Assembly: GCA_020434605.1 (NCBI GenBank)
Contig: JAGRAL010000049.1
Span: 1-7,328, forward strand
DNA from: Bdellovibrionales bacterium
Lineage (GTDB): Bacteria > Bdellovibrionota > Bdellovibrionia > Bdellovibrionales > UBA840
Length of the DNA stretch: 7,328 bases
Direction: 5' to 3'
The notes beneath the pieces were generated by a model, which was given only the letters and a program-made list of their open reading frames with translations, did not search any database and was not told the origin of the DNA. Every line of letters starts with the position of its first letter. Positions within the stretch are counted from its first letter, which is position 1. The position numbers were made by a program, and so were the translations under genes. Shown piece by piece: positions 1 through 5,897 of the stretch.

Positions 1-701
1 TTAGCAGGGATCTTTTTTGCATCATGTTGCTTTTCTGAATACTCGTAATCTGCTGCAAATATTTTATGCTTACAGTGTTCACTCCAAGTTTGCGCGATTA
101 CTTCAATTTCTACATCTGTAGGATTTCTTTTTAATACATTTTTAAAATAATCTAAAATTACATCTGTCTCTATATCATTTAAAGCTAAAAGATTACTATC
201 GATCCACTGCTTCAGTGCATCCACTGGAATCTCAGTAAATGTTGCTCCCTCATTTTTAATATTTAAAAATCTTGCTGGGAACTTCCATGCAGAATTTGCC
301 GAAGTAAGGTCCATAAAATGCAACAAAGAATTGTAGCCTTCTATTTCAAAATTATTGGTTGGGCTTAAAAATTCGTAGCATTTACCGGTATGAACCTTAC
401 ACTTAGTATTTTTTAGCGGTGTCAGTGCAAGTGCAGATTTAATGGACTCTGCAACATTGTCAGTCATCCCTGGCAAAAATAAAAGATCTACTTTTTGCAA
501 CTCAATGGGTGTATCAGTAGTAATAACAGCAACATCTTGAAGAGCTGAGTTATGTAAGACTTTTTTTAAAATATTTAAGTCATTAGTGCTAAGGTTATCT
601 TGAAAGTAAAATAAAAATACATCTTTTACTTTGGCTCTTGTTGCACCAATTCTTTTTTCAGACTCGATAAATTTATTTGTAACTTCAAATCGGAGTTGCA
701 A
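1..701 (-). CDS. purL: Phosphoribosylformylglycinamidine synthase PurL, N-terminal part (cut by the left edge)
   Basis: This enzyme makes FGAM from FGAR, ATP and glutamine-derived ammonia in cytosolic purine synthesis. The first 233 codons are visible and the frame stays open to the left edge. My translation begins LQLRFEVTNKF (TTG read as Met) and contains RNPTDVEIEVIAQTWSEHC followed by KHKIF, at residues 192-215. This is the hallmark PurL motif, whose SEHC histidine lies in the active site. The roughly 190 residues before it fit the PurS-like N-terminal domain plus linker of fused PurSL or large PurL enzymes, rather than the short PurL that pairs with a separate PurS. TTG at 701-699 is the only sensible start: an in-frame stop lies at 725-723, a purine-rich Shine-Dalgarno sits just upstream, and the first in-frame ATG is deep inside the domain. 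The gene overlaps the purN end by 17 nt. Whether a glutaminase domain is fused at the C-terminus cannot be seen. Family identity is secure; the subtype is inferred. Confidence -1.
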   Translation of the reverse strand, partial: MQLRFEVTNKFIESEKRIGATRAKVKDVFLFYFQDNLSTNDLNILKKVLHNSALQDVAVITTDTPIELQKVDLLFLPGMTDNVAESIKSALALTPLKNTKCKVHTGKCYEFLSPTNNFEIEGYNSLLHFMDLTSANSAWKFPARFLNIKNEGATFTEIPVDALKQWIDSNLLALNDIETDVILDYFKNVLKRNPTDVEIEVIAQTWSEHCKHKIFAADYEYSEKQHDAKKIPA

Positions 702-1293
702 AACTGACCCCCTCTTGAAATTTTATGGTTGGAATCTCTTCTTGAAAAATTCGTCGTAATACTTGCATATAAAGATCATTTTCAATTTTCTTCGATTCAG
801 TAATAAACTGCTCTAAATCTATATCTCTACGAATAAGAAAAGGAATTTGCACCAAAATGTCACCTGAATCTAAGACTTCAGTCACTAAGTGAACACTTAC
901 TCCTGTATGGCTATCTTTTGAGTTCCAAGCCTGCAAATATGCATCTTTTCCTTTATATTTTGGCAAAAGAGAGGGGTGAATGTTTAGTATTTGATTTTTA
1001 TTATTGTGCCAACTTGAAAACATAGCAATAAAATTCGCGCTCAAAATTCGCATGTATCCTGCCAGTAATAGCCAATCAATTTTATTTTCAAATAGTATTC
1101 TAAGTAAAGTAGCCTCATGTTCTTCTTTATTGGTAAATGGAATCAGTATCCCTTCTTCACAAATTGGGGATTTAGGGTTATCAGTAATAAGTATTGGATC
1201 AATAGAGTAAAAATCTTTATACGCCCTTTTTAATGCAAGAGCATTTGTCCCTAAGCCAGAGGCAAAAATAGCAATTTTACAAGATTTTAACAT
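685..1293 (-). CDS. purN: Phosphoribosylglycinamide formyltransferase PurN
   Basis: PurN transfers the formyl group of 10-formyltetrahydrofolate to GAR, giving FGAR, in cytosolic purine synthesis. The 202-residue protein has the usual family length (E. coli is about 212). Residues 7-17 (IAIFASGLGTN) form the N-terminal phosphate-binding loop. LAGYMRILS at 77-85 is the conserved folate-side segment. NIHPSLLPKYKG at 104-115 carries the catalytic Asn104 and His106. SHTGVSVHLVTEVLDSGDIL at 128-147 carries the third catalytic residue, Asp142, matching the E. coli Asn106/His108/Asp144 triad. The ATG at 1293 overlaps the purD stop (ATGTTAA) by 7 nt, with AGAGAGG a short distance upstream, so it is probably coupled to purD translation. 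The stop lies inside the purL start region. The folate-dependent enzyme is present; nothing here speaks for or against an additional formate-dependent PurT elsewhere. No damage is visible. Confidence -1.
   Translation of the reverse strand: MLKSCKIAIFASGLGTNALALKRAYKDFYSIDPILITDNPKSPICEEGILIPFTNKEEHEATLLRILFENKIDWLLLAGYMRILSANFIAMFSSWHNNKNQILNIHPSLLPKYKGKDAYLQAWNSKDSHTGVSVHLVTEVLDSGDILVQIPFLIRRDIDLEQFITESKKIENDLYMQVLRRIFQEEIPTIKFQEGVSFATPI
708..716 (-). promoter_or_regulatory. Shine-Dalgarno that fixes the TTG start of purL
   Basis: On the minus strand AAGAGGGGG lies six bases before the TTG at 701-699, inside the 3' end of purN. The next upstream in-frame codon that matters is a stop at 725-723, and no ATG or GTG falls between it and the TTG. 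The strong purine tract compensates for the weak start codon and supports TTG initiation. Confidence -1.
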
Positions 1294-2534
1294 CCTATAT
1301 CCTCTCTAAATATTTCATTATCAAATGAAGCAGCCTTTAGGTTTTTATACACCAAATCTCTAGCCGATGCCTTTGTAGCAGAGACTGCTGTTAAACCAAA
1401 AATTCGACCTCCGTTTGTGTAAAGTCGATTATCTTTCATTTCAACACCAGCATAAAACACCAAAACATCTGGGTTTGATTGCGTTTCTATAATAACTGAT
1501 TGCTTTTTACCAGTAGGATAATTGGGGTCTGCCTTTACCACATGTACGGCATAGTCTTTGGACCATTCTAAATCTACGTCCTTTAGCTTACCCTTACGCT
1601 CAGACATCTTCTGACATATTAAAGCCAAATCCGTATTTAATCTAGGTAGTATACTTTGAGTCTCTGGATCGCCAAAGCGAGTATTAACTTCTAGTAAGTA
1701 GGTAATCTCACCAACTTGCATGCAACCTAAAAATAAGACTCCATTATACTCGATGCCCTTTGCGCCCATTGCCTTAACAATTCTATTTGCGTAACCCAAG
1801 ACTAAATCTTCTTCGTTACTATTAATGATGTCCGCCGGAGAATAGGTTCCCATTCCCCCTGTATTAGGGCTTCCCCTTTTTGAATTAAGTCGCTTGTAAT
1901 CGCAAGCACTTGAAAAATATTTAATACTATTACCATCCACAAGACAAAAAGCTGAAAACTCTTTCCCCTCTAAGCATTCTTCTACTAAAACTGAAAATTT
2001 TCCTTGAGCATCACCAAGAGCTTTTAACTGCAATAAAGCTTCTTGCAAACTATCATTGTCTGTACAAATAAATACACCCTTACCCTCAGCCAAATAATCC
2101 CACTTAAGTACTAGGTGACGCTTTTTGATTTCTTGGTGTGTATACTCGCTCAATGCGCTTTCACTTAAAAAGTGTGAGTACTTAGCAGTAGGTACATCGG
2201 CTTCCACAAATATTTCTTTGCAAAATGATTTCGAGCTTTCTAGCTTTGATGCAGCCTGGACTGGCCCAATGCAAGGAACCTTTAAAGAAATAAGTTTATC
2301 GATAATTCCTTCATCTAAATACTTTTCTTGTCCAATCACTACATAATCAAACTGCTCGGAAACAATCTTCTCAATCAAGTCATCGGTAGTTTTAAAGCCA
2401 GCACAGCGCACCTTACCATTTGCAATACCAGGATTGCCTGGATAGGCTACAATCTCAGTCGACAAATCACTAGCAGCTAACTTCCAACAGATAGCCGCTT
2501 CTCTGCCACCTTTACCAACGACCGCTATTTTCAC
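1287..2534 (-). CDS. purD: Phosphoribosylamine-glycine ligase PurD (GAR synthetase)
   Basis: PurD joins phosphoribosylamine and glycine with ATP to make GAR, taking up the unstable PurF product. The 415 residues match the usual length. The order of segments is typical: N-domain glycine loop VGKGGRE (6-12), PGNPG (32-36), the segment around PVQAASKLESSK (91-102), the ATP-grasp lysine region LKWDYLAEGKG (143-153), EECLEGKEFSAF (185-196), PNTGGMGTYSPA (223-234) and the metal-binding EVNTRFGDPETQ (282-293), then a C-terminal TNGGRIFGLTAVS (373-385). Two positions look unusual: the glycine loop reads GGREAA where GGREHA is common, and KWDYLAEGKG replaces the common KADGLAAGKG; neither suggests loss of function. 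The start is GTG at 2534-2532 and overlaps the purC stop as GTGA. A downstream start would remove the nucleotide-fold strand, so GTG is preferred. Confidence -1.
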   Translation of the reverse strand: MKIAVVGKGGREAAICWKLAASDLSTEIVAYPGNPGIANGKVRCAGFKTTDDLIEKIVSEQFDYVVIGQEKYLDEGIIDKLISLKVPCIGPVQAASKLESSKSFCKEIFVEADVPTAKYSHFLSESALSEYTHQEIKKRHLVLKWDYLAEGKGVFICTDNDSLQEALLQLKALGDAQGKFSVLVEECLEGKEFSAFCLVDGNSIKYFSSACDYKRLNSKRGSPNTGGMGTYSPADIINSNEEDLVLGYANRIVKAMGAKGIEYNGVLFLGCMQVGEITYLLEVNTRFGDPETQSILPRLNTDLALICQKMSERKGKLKDVDLEWSKDYAVHVVKADPNYPTGKKQSVIIETQSNPDVLVFYAGVEMKDNRLYTNGGRIFGLTAVSATKASARDLVYKNLKAASFDNEIFREDIGC

Positions 2535-3655
2535 ACTCCACCCTTTCTAAAATGTTGCTTAAGAGAAGAAACTATAGATGTAAATTTCTGAGCTTGTTTT
2601 TCATTTTTTAAAAAGTAGGACTCTACTAACAAAGCAAGCAATTGATACATTTCTACAACTTTATCCTTTACCTCTTTGGGCAACGAACTAGGAGTCAAAT
2701 TATCTTGCTTCATTTTTTTCTGCCAATCTTCTGACTTACCTTTATATACATCAATTTGCTTCTGCCACTCAGTGCCCATATATACTTGCCTTAAAACTTC
2801 TTTAGATAAATGTACATTATCACAAGTAAGTCTGACTTCATCCGGCCCCATAGAATCAACTAACATAAAATCTCTGTCATTAGTTCCTGGGATAAATGAA
2901 AATTCAAACTTTCCGTCCCATAGTTCTAAGCCTGCCTTAGTAAACTCTTCTCGCAAGCGAACTGATAAAACGGCTGCGTAAGAGTATAATAAGTTAAACT
3001 CGCCTTCTGTTAAACCAGCAATTTCCTTAGCCTCCGTTGGCGTGATGTATCGGTCTGAAGATTCTAGTTTAGTTGAAAACTCAATCACTGGACGATCAAA
3101 AAAATCTTGTTCTTTTGGCATTTGAGTCAATCCTAGTGAATACATATAATCTGGATTCTTTGCTAAACGCTTTAATAGAGAAGATCCACTAGGTGTTCCA
3201 AATCTAAAAATAACTTCAAGAGGAACTAAGGTATTAACGGGCTTTGTTTTATAAAAATCATAATTTCTATTTTGAATGCTTGGCACAGCAATCTTCTTTA
3301 CTTTCCAACAATTGCCAATCCTAGCGTCTTGCGCGTATCGATGAGTCAACATTCCATTTTCTTTAAGTTTTGCAAGAGCTTTCGATGATTCTAAAAAGTT
3401 CGTCACCTCAGAGTGATACATTTGACTTGGTACCGTCCATGATTTCCAGGTCTTTGTGTCTTCTAAAAATGCGTAAACTACGTCTGTAAATGCGGCAAGA
3501 CTAGCTCCTTTTCCGTCTACCAGATCAGGCATTTCACCCCAATCAAAAATAGAATACCTGTCTGAAAATTCAAAAAAAACGTAATCATCGCTCGCATTGC
3601 CTCGAACATTCTTTACTGACCCCTTATATAAGATCTCTGGTAGTGACGAAGTCAT
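2531..3655 (-). CDS. purC: SAICAR synthetase PurC, long form
   Basis: PurC condenses CAIR with aspartate, using ATP, to give SAICAR. Matching family segments run in order: YKGSVKNVRG (10-19), the FSDRYSIFDWG region (30-40), VDGKGASL (46-53), LVPLEVIFR (143-151), GSSLLKRL (157-164), RPVIEFSTKLES (188-199), the ITPTEA region (204-209), GLELWDGKFEFSF (242-254) and LVDSMGPDEVR (265-275). The last is the equivalent of the usual TPDxxR aspartate-binding stretch. At 374 residues it is far longer than E. coli PurC (about 237). The extra length is mainly an insertion around residues 65-135 and an extended C-terminal part. Long bacterial PurC forms are known, so this is probably subtype variation, not a fusion. 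The ATG at 3655 overlaps the purE stop as TAATG, with GAGGAG a few bases upstream. No key segment is missing. Confidence -1.
   Translation of the reverse strand: MTSSLPEILYKGSVKNVRGNASDDYVFFEFSDRYSIFDWGEMPDLVDGKGASLAAFTDVVYAFLEDTKTWKSWTVPSQMYHSEVTNFLESSKALAKLKENGMLTHRYAQDARIGNCWKVKKIAVPSIQNRNYDFYKTKPVNTLVPLEVIFRFGTPSGSSLLKRLAKNPDYMYSLGLTQMPKEQDFFDRPVIEFSTKLESSDRYITPTEAKEIAGLTEGEFNLLYSYAAVLSVRLREEFTKAGLELWDGKFEFSFIPGTNDRDFMLVDSMGPDEVRLTCDNVHLSKEVLRQVYMGTEWQKQIDVYKGKSEDWQKKMKQDNLTPSSLPKEVKDKVVEMYQLLALLVESYFLKNEKQAQKFTSIVSSLKQHFRKGGV
2535..2546 (-). promoter_or_regulatory. Ribosome binding site supporting the GTG start of purD
   Basis: The minus-strand sequence AAAGGGTGGAGT lies immediately before GTG at 2534-2532, inside the last codons of purC. 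A closely similar AAAGGGTG precedes the purE ATG in the purF tail, although the two stretches are read in different frames by the upstream genes. This supports initiation at GTG coupled to purC termination. Confidence -1.
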
Positions 3656-4281
3656 TATAAACTCCTCATTTTCTCTAAAAATATTTTTGCGTTCTCTAGT
3701 CGATTAATTCCAACCCACAGACCAGTTTGTAGAGCCACCTCATGCCATTTTAAGGTAAATGCAGGGTTTGTCTTCTCTTCACTAGTTGTGTGTAAAACTC
3801 TTACCCCAGAAAACGCTGTAGCTTTATGTTCTTCTAGGTTAGCTATTAAAATATTTGCGTCTTTTAACTCACAGTTAGTATCACTTGTTTGAGTAGAGTA
3901 TATTTTTTCTTCAAAATTATTTTTAGCTAAAAAATCTGCAATAGATGTTGAGTGAAAGCTACAAGCTACTGGCACACCCTTGGGCATTTGCACAATAGAT
4001 AAAAAGGCATCTAACCCCTGAAATACTGATTTCACAGGCACTCCAAAAACTGGATACGTAACTAAGGAAGCAACTACTCCCGGCAAGTGCGCCGCCAATC
4101 CAGCTCCTGCTATGATTGGCTGTGGTGGAAGATCGCTTAACAATGCCTTCAGCTCTAGTGGGTTGCGGTGAGCTGACAGGACTTTTACATCCGTTCTGTG
4201 ATCTCGCTTTTCTAAATCACTTTGAATTGCGCTATAAATGCTTTCATCTGACTGACTTCCAAAAATTATTTGTATTTTCAT
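3655..4281 (-). CDS. purE: PurE, class I N5-CAIR mutase with an insertion
   Basis: Class I PurE converts N5-CAIR, made by PurK, into CAIR. Residues 1-107 are clearly PurE: FGSQSDES (7-14), SAHRNP (36-41) with the active-site histidine at 38, AGAGLAAHLPGVVAS (58-72) and FQGLDAFLSIVQMPKGVPVA (87-106). The AAHLPG form is class I; class II AIR carboxylases and animal PAICS read GRSNGLGP there. The protein has 208 residues against the usual 160-170. The C-terminal helix region seems to reappear as VGINRLENAKIFLEKM (190-205), so roughly residues 108-186 replace the short stretch that normally joins it to the core. That segment (for example NILIANLEEHKATAFSGVRV at 143-161 plus flank) matches nothing I recognise. 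The start overlaps the purF stop as ATGA; the end overlaps purC as TAATG. No purK is visible nearby. Family call is firm; the consequence of the insertion is unknown. Confidence -1.
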   Translation of the reverse strand: MKIQIIFGSQSDESIYSAIQSDLEKRDHRTDVKVLSAHRNPLELKALLSDLPPQPIIAGAGLAAHLPGVVASLVTYPVFGVPVKSVFQGLDAFLSIVQMPKGVPVACSFHSTSIADFLAKNNFEEKIYSTQTSDTNCELKDANILIANLEEHKATAFSGVRVLHTTSEEKTNPAFTLKWHEVALQTGLWVGINRLENAKIFLEKMRSL

Positions 4282-5648
4282 GGTTTCACCCTTTCTTCAA
4301 AAAAATCGTTTTGGTTAACTTCTATTGGATATTCACCTGTTAAGCAGGCATTACATATATTGGTTGAGCCTATAGCCTCTTTTAATAGGTCATTTGTTAA
4401 ATACGTCACGTCTTCTACACCGATCCAGTTAGCAATGGCTTCTTCGTTGCCAATAGACGCGACTAACTCTTTTTTATCTGGAAAATCAATGCCGTAGTAA
4501 CATGGATACTCGATTTGCGGGCAAGCACTTGCTAAATAAACTTCTTTAGCGCCAAAATCTTTTAACATCTTTATGATTTTTTTTGATGTTGTACCTCTAA
4601 CAATACTATCATCCACTAAAAGAATTTTTTTATCTTTAATCTCTGACACAATTGGATTTAATTTCCACTCAATAGCTTTCGCTCTCTCGGTTTGGTTGTT
4701 TAGGATGAAGCTTCTTTGTATATAGCGGTTTTTAATTAGAACTTCGCGGTAAGGAAGGCCAAGCTCTTCTGCTAATGCCAAAGCACTTGTACGACTTGTG
4801 TCAGGAACCGGCGCAACTAGATCTGGTTCAAATTTCTTGTGTTTCCACTTTTGTTTTATGGTCGTAGCTAATGATTTCCCTAGGCGAAATCGTACATCAT
4901 ATACATTTTGCGTGGCCACTTTTCCTTCAACTCCCGCAAAGTACACCCATTCAAACATGCATGATTTTAAATTTTCTTGCCTTATAATTTCTCGCACCAA
5001 AACTTTATTGTCTTTAATAACAATCAATTCACCCCTTGAGACCTCGGTAATTTCGCTATAGCCCAAAAACTCTAGAACATGTGTTTCTGAGGCGAATGCA
5101 TAGCCATCATTTTTTTTACCAAAAACCAGCGGACGGATACCAAAAGGATCTCTGAAGGCAAAAATAGTATCTTTACAATAAGTAGCTACTACCGAATATG
5201 AGCCTTTTACTTCTTCAAAAATTTCTTTCACACAATCTTTGATGTCAGATGTTTTTTTAACATTAGAAAAATACGCTAAAAGTATCTCAGCATCATTATT
5301 AGACGTAAAAGCATAGTCTCTATTTTTCCAGATGCGTTTTTGATCTAAGAAGTTTGTAATATTACCATTATGACATAAACTGATTTGCTGATTTGAGAAT
5401 GGTTGCAAGTCGCTTTCTTTTGAAACACCAATTGTTGAGTAACGATTATGGCCGATTGCTACATCTATATTAAATGCGCTTGTATATGGCCACTGATTTA
5501 CTAACGTTTTTCTCTTAACCTTAACTTCATCTTGAAGACCATAGCCATATATACCAAAGCCGTCTTGCCCACGGTGCTGTAGTAGTTGTAGGCCGTAGTA
5601 TACATCCTGAAGAGCAGTTTTTCCGATTGAGGCCATTACTCCGCACAT
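4278..5648 (-). CDS. purF: Amidophosphoribosyltransferase PurF, iron-sulfur type
   Basis: PurF catalyses the committed step of purine synthesis: PRPP plus glutamine gives phosphoribosylamine. It has 456 residues. The N-terminal nucleophile glutaminase domain starts with Cys2 (MCGVMASIG), followed by QHRGQDGFGIYGYG (24-37), GHNRYSTIG (66-74) and HNGNITN (93-99). The phosphoribosyltransferase domain has VPDTSRTSA (281-289) and the PRPP loop LLVDDSIVRGTTS (343-355). Cysteines at 230, 383, 432 and 435 (the last two in CNACLTGEYP) line up with the four ligands of the [4Fe-4S] cluster in Bacillus-type PurF. E. coli PurF lacks that cluster. Bacillus PurF has a cleaved propeptide before the cysteine, whereas here only Met precedes it; no in-frame start lies between the TGA at 5693-5691 and the ATG. 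GAGG at 5660-5657 gives an 8-nt spacing. It is the first gene of the purine operon, 20 nt beyond a terminator-like hairpin. Confidence -1.
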   Translation of the reverse strand: MCGVMASIGKTALQDVYYGLQLLQHRGQDGFGIYGYGLQDEVKVKRKTLVNQWPYTSAFNIDVAIGHNRYSTIGVSKESDLQPFSNQQISLCHNGNITNFLDQKRIWKNRDYAFTSNNDAEILLAYFSNVKKTSDIKDCVKEIFEEVKGSYSVVATYCKDTIFAFRDPFGIRPLVFGKKNDGYAFASETHVLEFLGYSEITEVSRGELIVIKDNKVLVREIIRQENLKSCMFEWVYFAGVEGKVATQNVYDVRFRLGKSLATTIKQKWKHKKFEPDLVAPVPDTSRTSALALAEELGLPYREVLIKNRYIQRSFILNNQTERAKAIEWKLNPIVSEIKDKKILLVDDSIVRGTTSKKIIKMLKDFGAKEVYLASACPQIEYPCYYGIDFPDKKELVASIGNEEAIANWIGVEDVTYLTNDLLKEAIGSTNICNACLTGEYPIEVNQNDFFEERVKP

Positions 5649-5660
5649 AGTGAGTACCTC

Positions 5661-5691
5661 AAAAATGCAAAAAGCGCCAATAGGCGCTTTT
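5661..5691 (-). terminator. Intrinsic terminator-like hairpin just before purF
   Basis: On the minus strand AAAAGCGCC (5691-5683), a TATT loop and GGCGCTTTT (5678-5670) form a perfect 9-bp stem. It is followed by one more T, then GCA, then five T (5665-5661). This is a textbook rho-independent terminator. It ends about a dozen bases before the purF ATG and partly abuts its ribosome binding site. It could end the slyD transcript, act as an attenuator for purF, or both. Read on the plus strand the stem is also followed by T, but no plus-strand gene ends here. Confidence -1.
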
Positions 5692-5840
5692 CAATATACA
5701 CAAGGGTGCTCTGATCCTTTCGAATCTTGAGTTTTATCTGGCGGTTTACTGTGACTGGCATCACTAGGGCCTCCCTTATGTCTTTCAAAGAACAATTGAT
5801 TTATCTTTAAAAAACCTAAGGGAAAAGTCAATGTAACCAC
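5691..5840 (-). CDS. Possible small protein between slyD and purF
   Basis: I do not recognise this gene. After the slyD TAA the same frame stays open for 68 codons and ends in TGA at 5693-5691, exactly at the base of the terminator hairpin. The coding-like part has a hydrophobic stretch, VVTLTFPLGFLKINQLFF, then a polar charged tail, ERHKGGPSDASHSKPPDK and onward to SEHPCVY. The third codon positions are A/T-rich like the neighbours. There is no ATG. GTG at 5840 gives 49 residues and is my choice, but it has no clear Shine-Dalgarno. Alternatives are TTG at 5831, an ATT start further up, or reinitiation or readthrough from slyD (up to 68 residues). If translated, it could be a single-pass membrane protein or a membrane-associated peptide with a cytoplasmic tail. 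It may instead be a remnant or chance open frame. Confidence -1.
   Translation of the reverse strand: MVTLTFPLGFLKINQLFFERHKGGPSDASHSKPPDKTQDSKGSEHPCVY
5693..5698 (-). promoter_or_regulatory. Candidate -10 element for purF overlapping the hairpin
   Basis: TATATT on the minus strand matches the sigma-70 -10 consensus at five of six bases. Initiation about seven bases downstream would fall inside the first arm of the hairpin, so such a transcript could not form the full terminator stem. No good -35 is seen at 16-18 nt spacing, so an activator would be needed. This is a weak call from pattern alone. Confidence -1.
5804..5831 (-). promoter_or_regulatory. Weak sigma-70-like promoter candidate upstream of the hairpin
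   Basis: TTGACT (5831-5826) matches the -35 consensus at five of six bases. A 16-nt spacer leads to TAAAGA (5809-5804), which matches only half of the -10 consensus. If it is used, the transcript would have to read through the hairpin at 5691-5661 to reach purF. It lies within the possible small coding stretch, so it may be fortuitous. Confidence -1.
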
Positions 5841-5897
5841 AGTTAGAATATGATTAGACGTAGACGCTACAATTGATTCAATAATATTTACAATTGT

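Larger units (their letters stand above)
1..5648 (-). other. De novo purine operon purF-E-C-D-N-L
   Basis: Six minus-strand genes lie end to end with no intergenic base. The junctions are purF/purE ATGA, purE/purC TAATG, purC/purD GTGA, purD/purN a 7-nt overlap, and purN/purL a 17-nt overlap. No internal terminator or space for an internal promoter outside coding sequence is seen. A single polycistronic transcript with coupled translation is inferred. The operon may continue past the left edge. Confidence -1.

Noticed and set aside
1287..2534. PurD possibly inactive because GGREHA and KADGLAAGKG are altered
   Set aside because: The ATP-grasp metal and phosphate motifs PNTGGMG and EVNTRFGDPETQ are intact, the length is normal and the gene sits in a complete operon. 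The changes look like lineage variation.
5670..5691. Hairpin as a plus-strand terminator
   Set aside because: The stem is symmetric and followed by TTTT on the plus strand, but no plus-strand gene lies to its left, so only the minus-strand role makes sense.
5691..5780. Riboswitch or other structured RNA in the purF leader
   Set aside because: I compared it by eye with purine, PRPP/ppGpp (ykkC), c-di-GMP, SRP RNA and 6S patterns. Only short pieces such as AAACC and a GAAA segment match. AAGGG and CCCTT could close a stem, but no known core is present.
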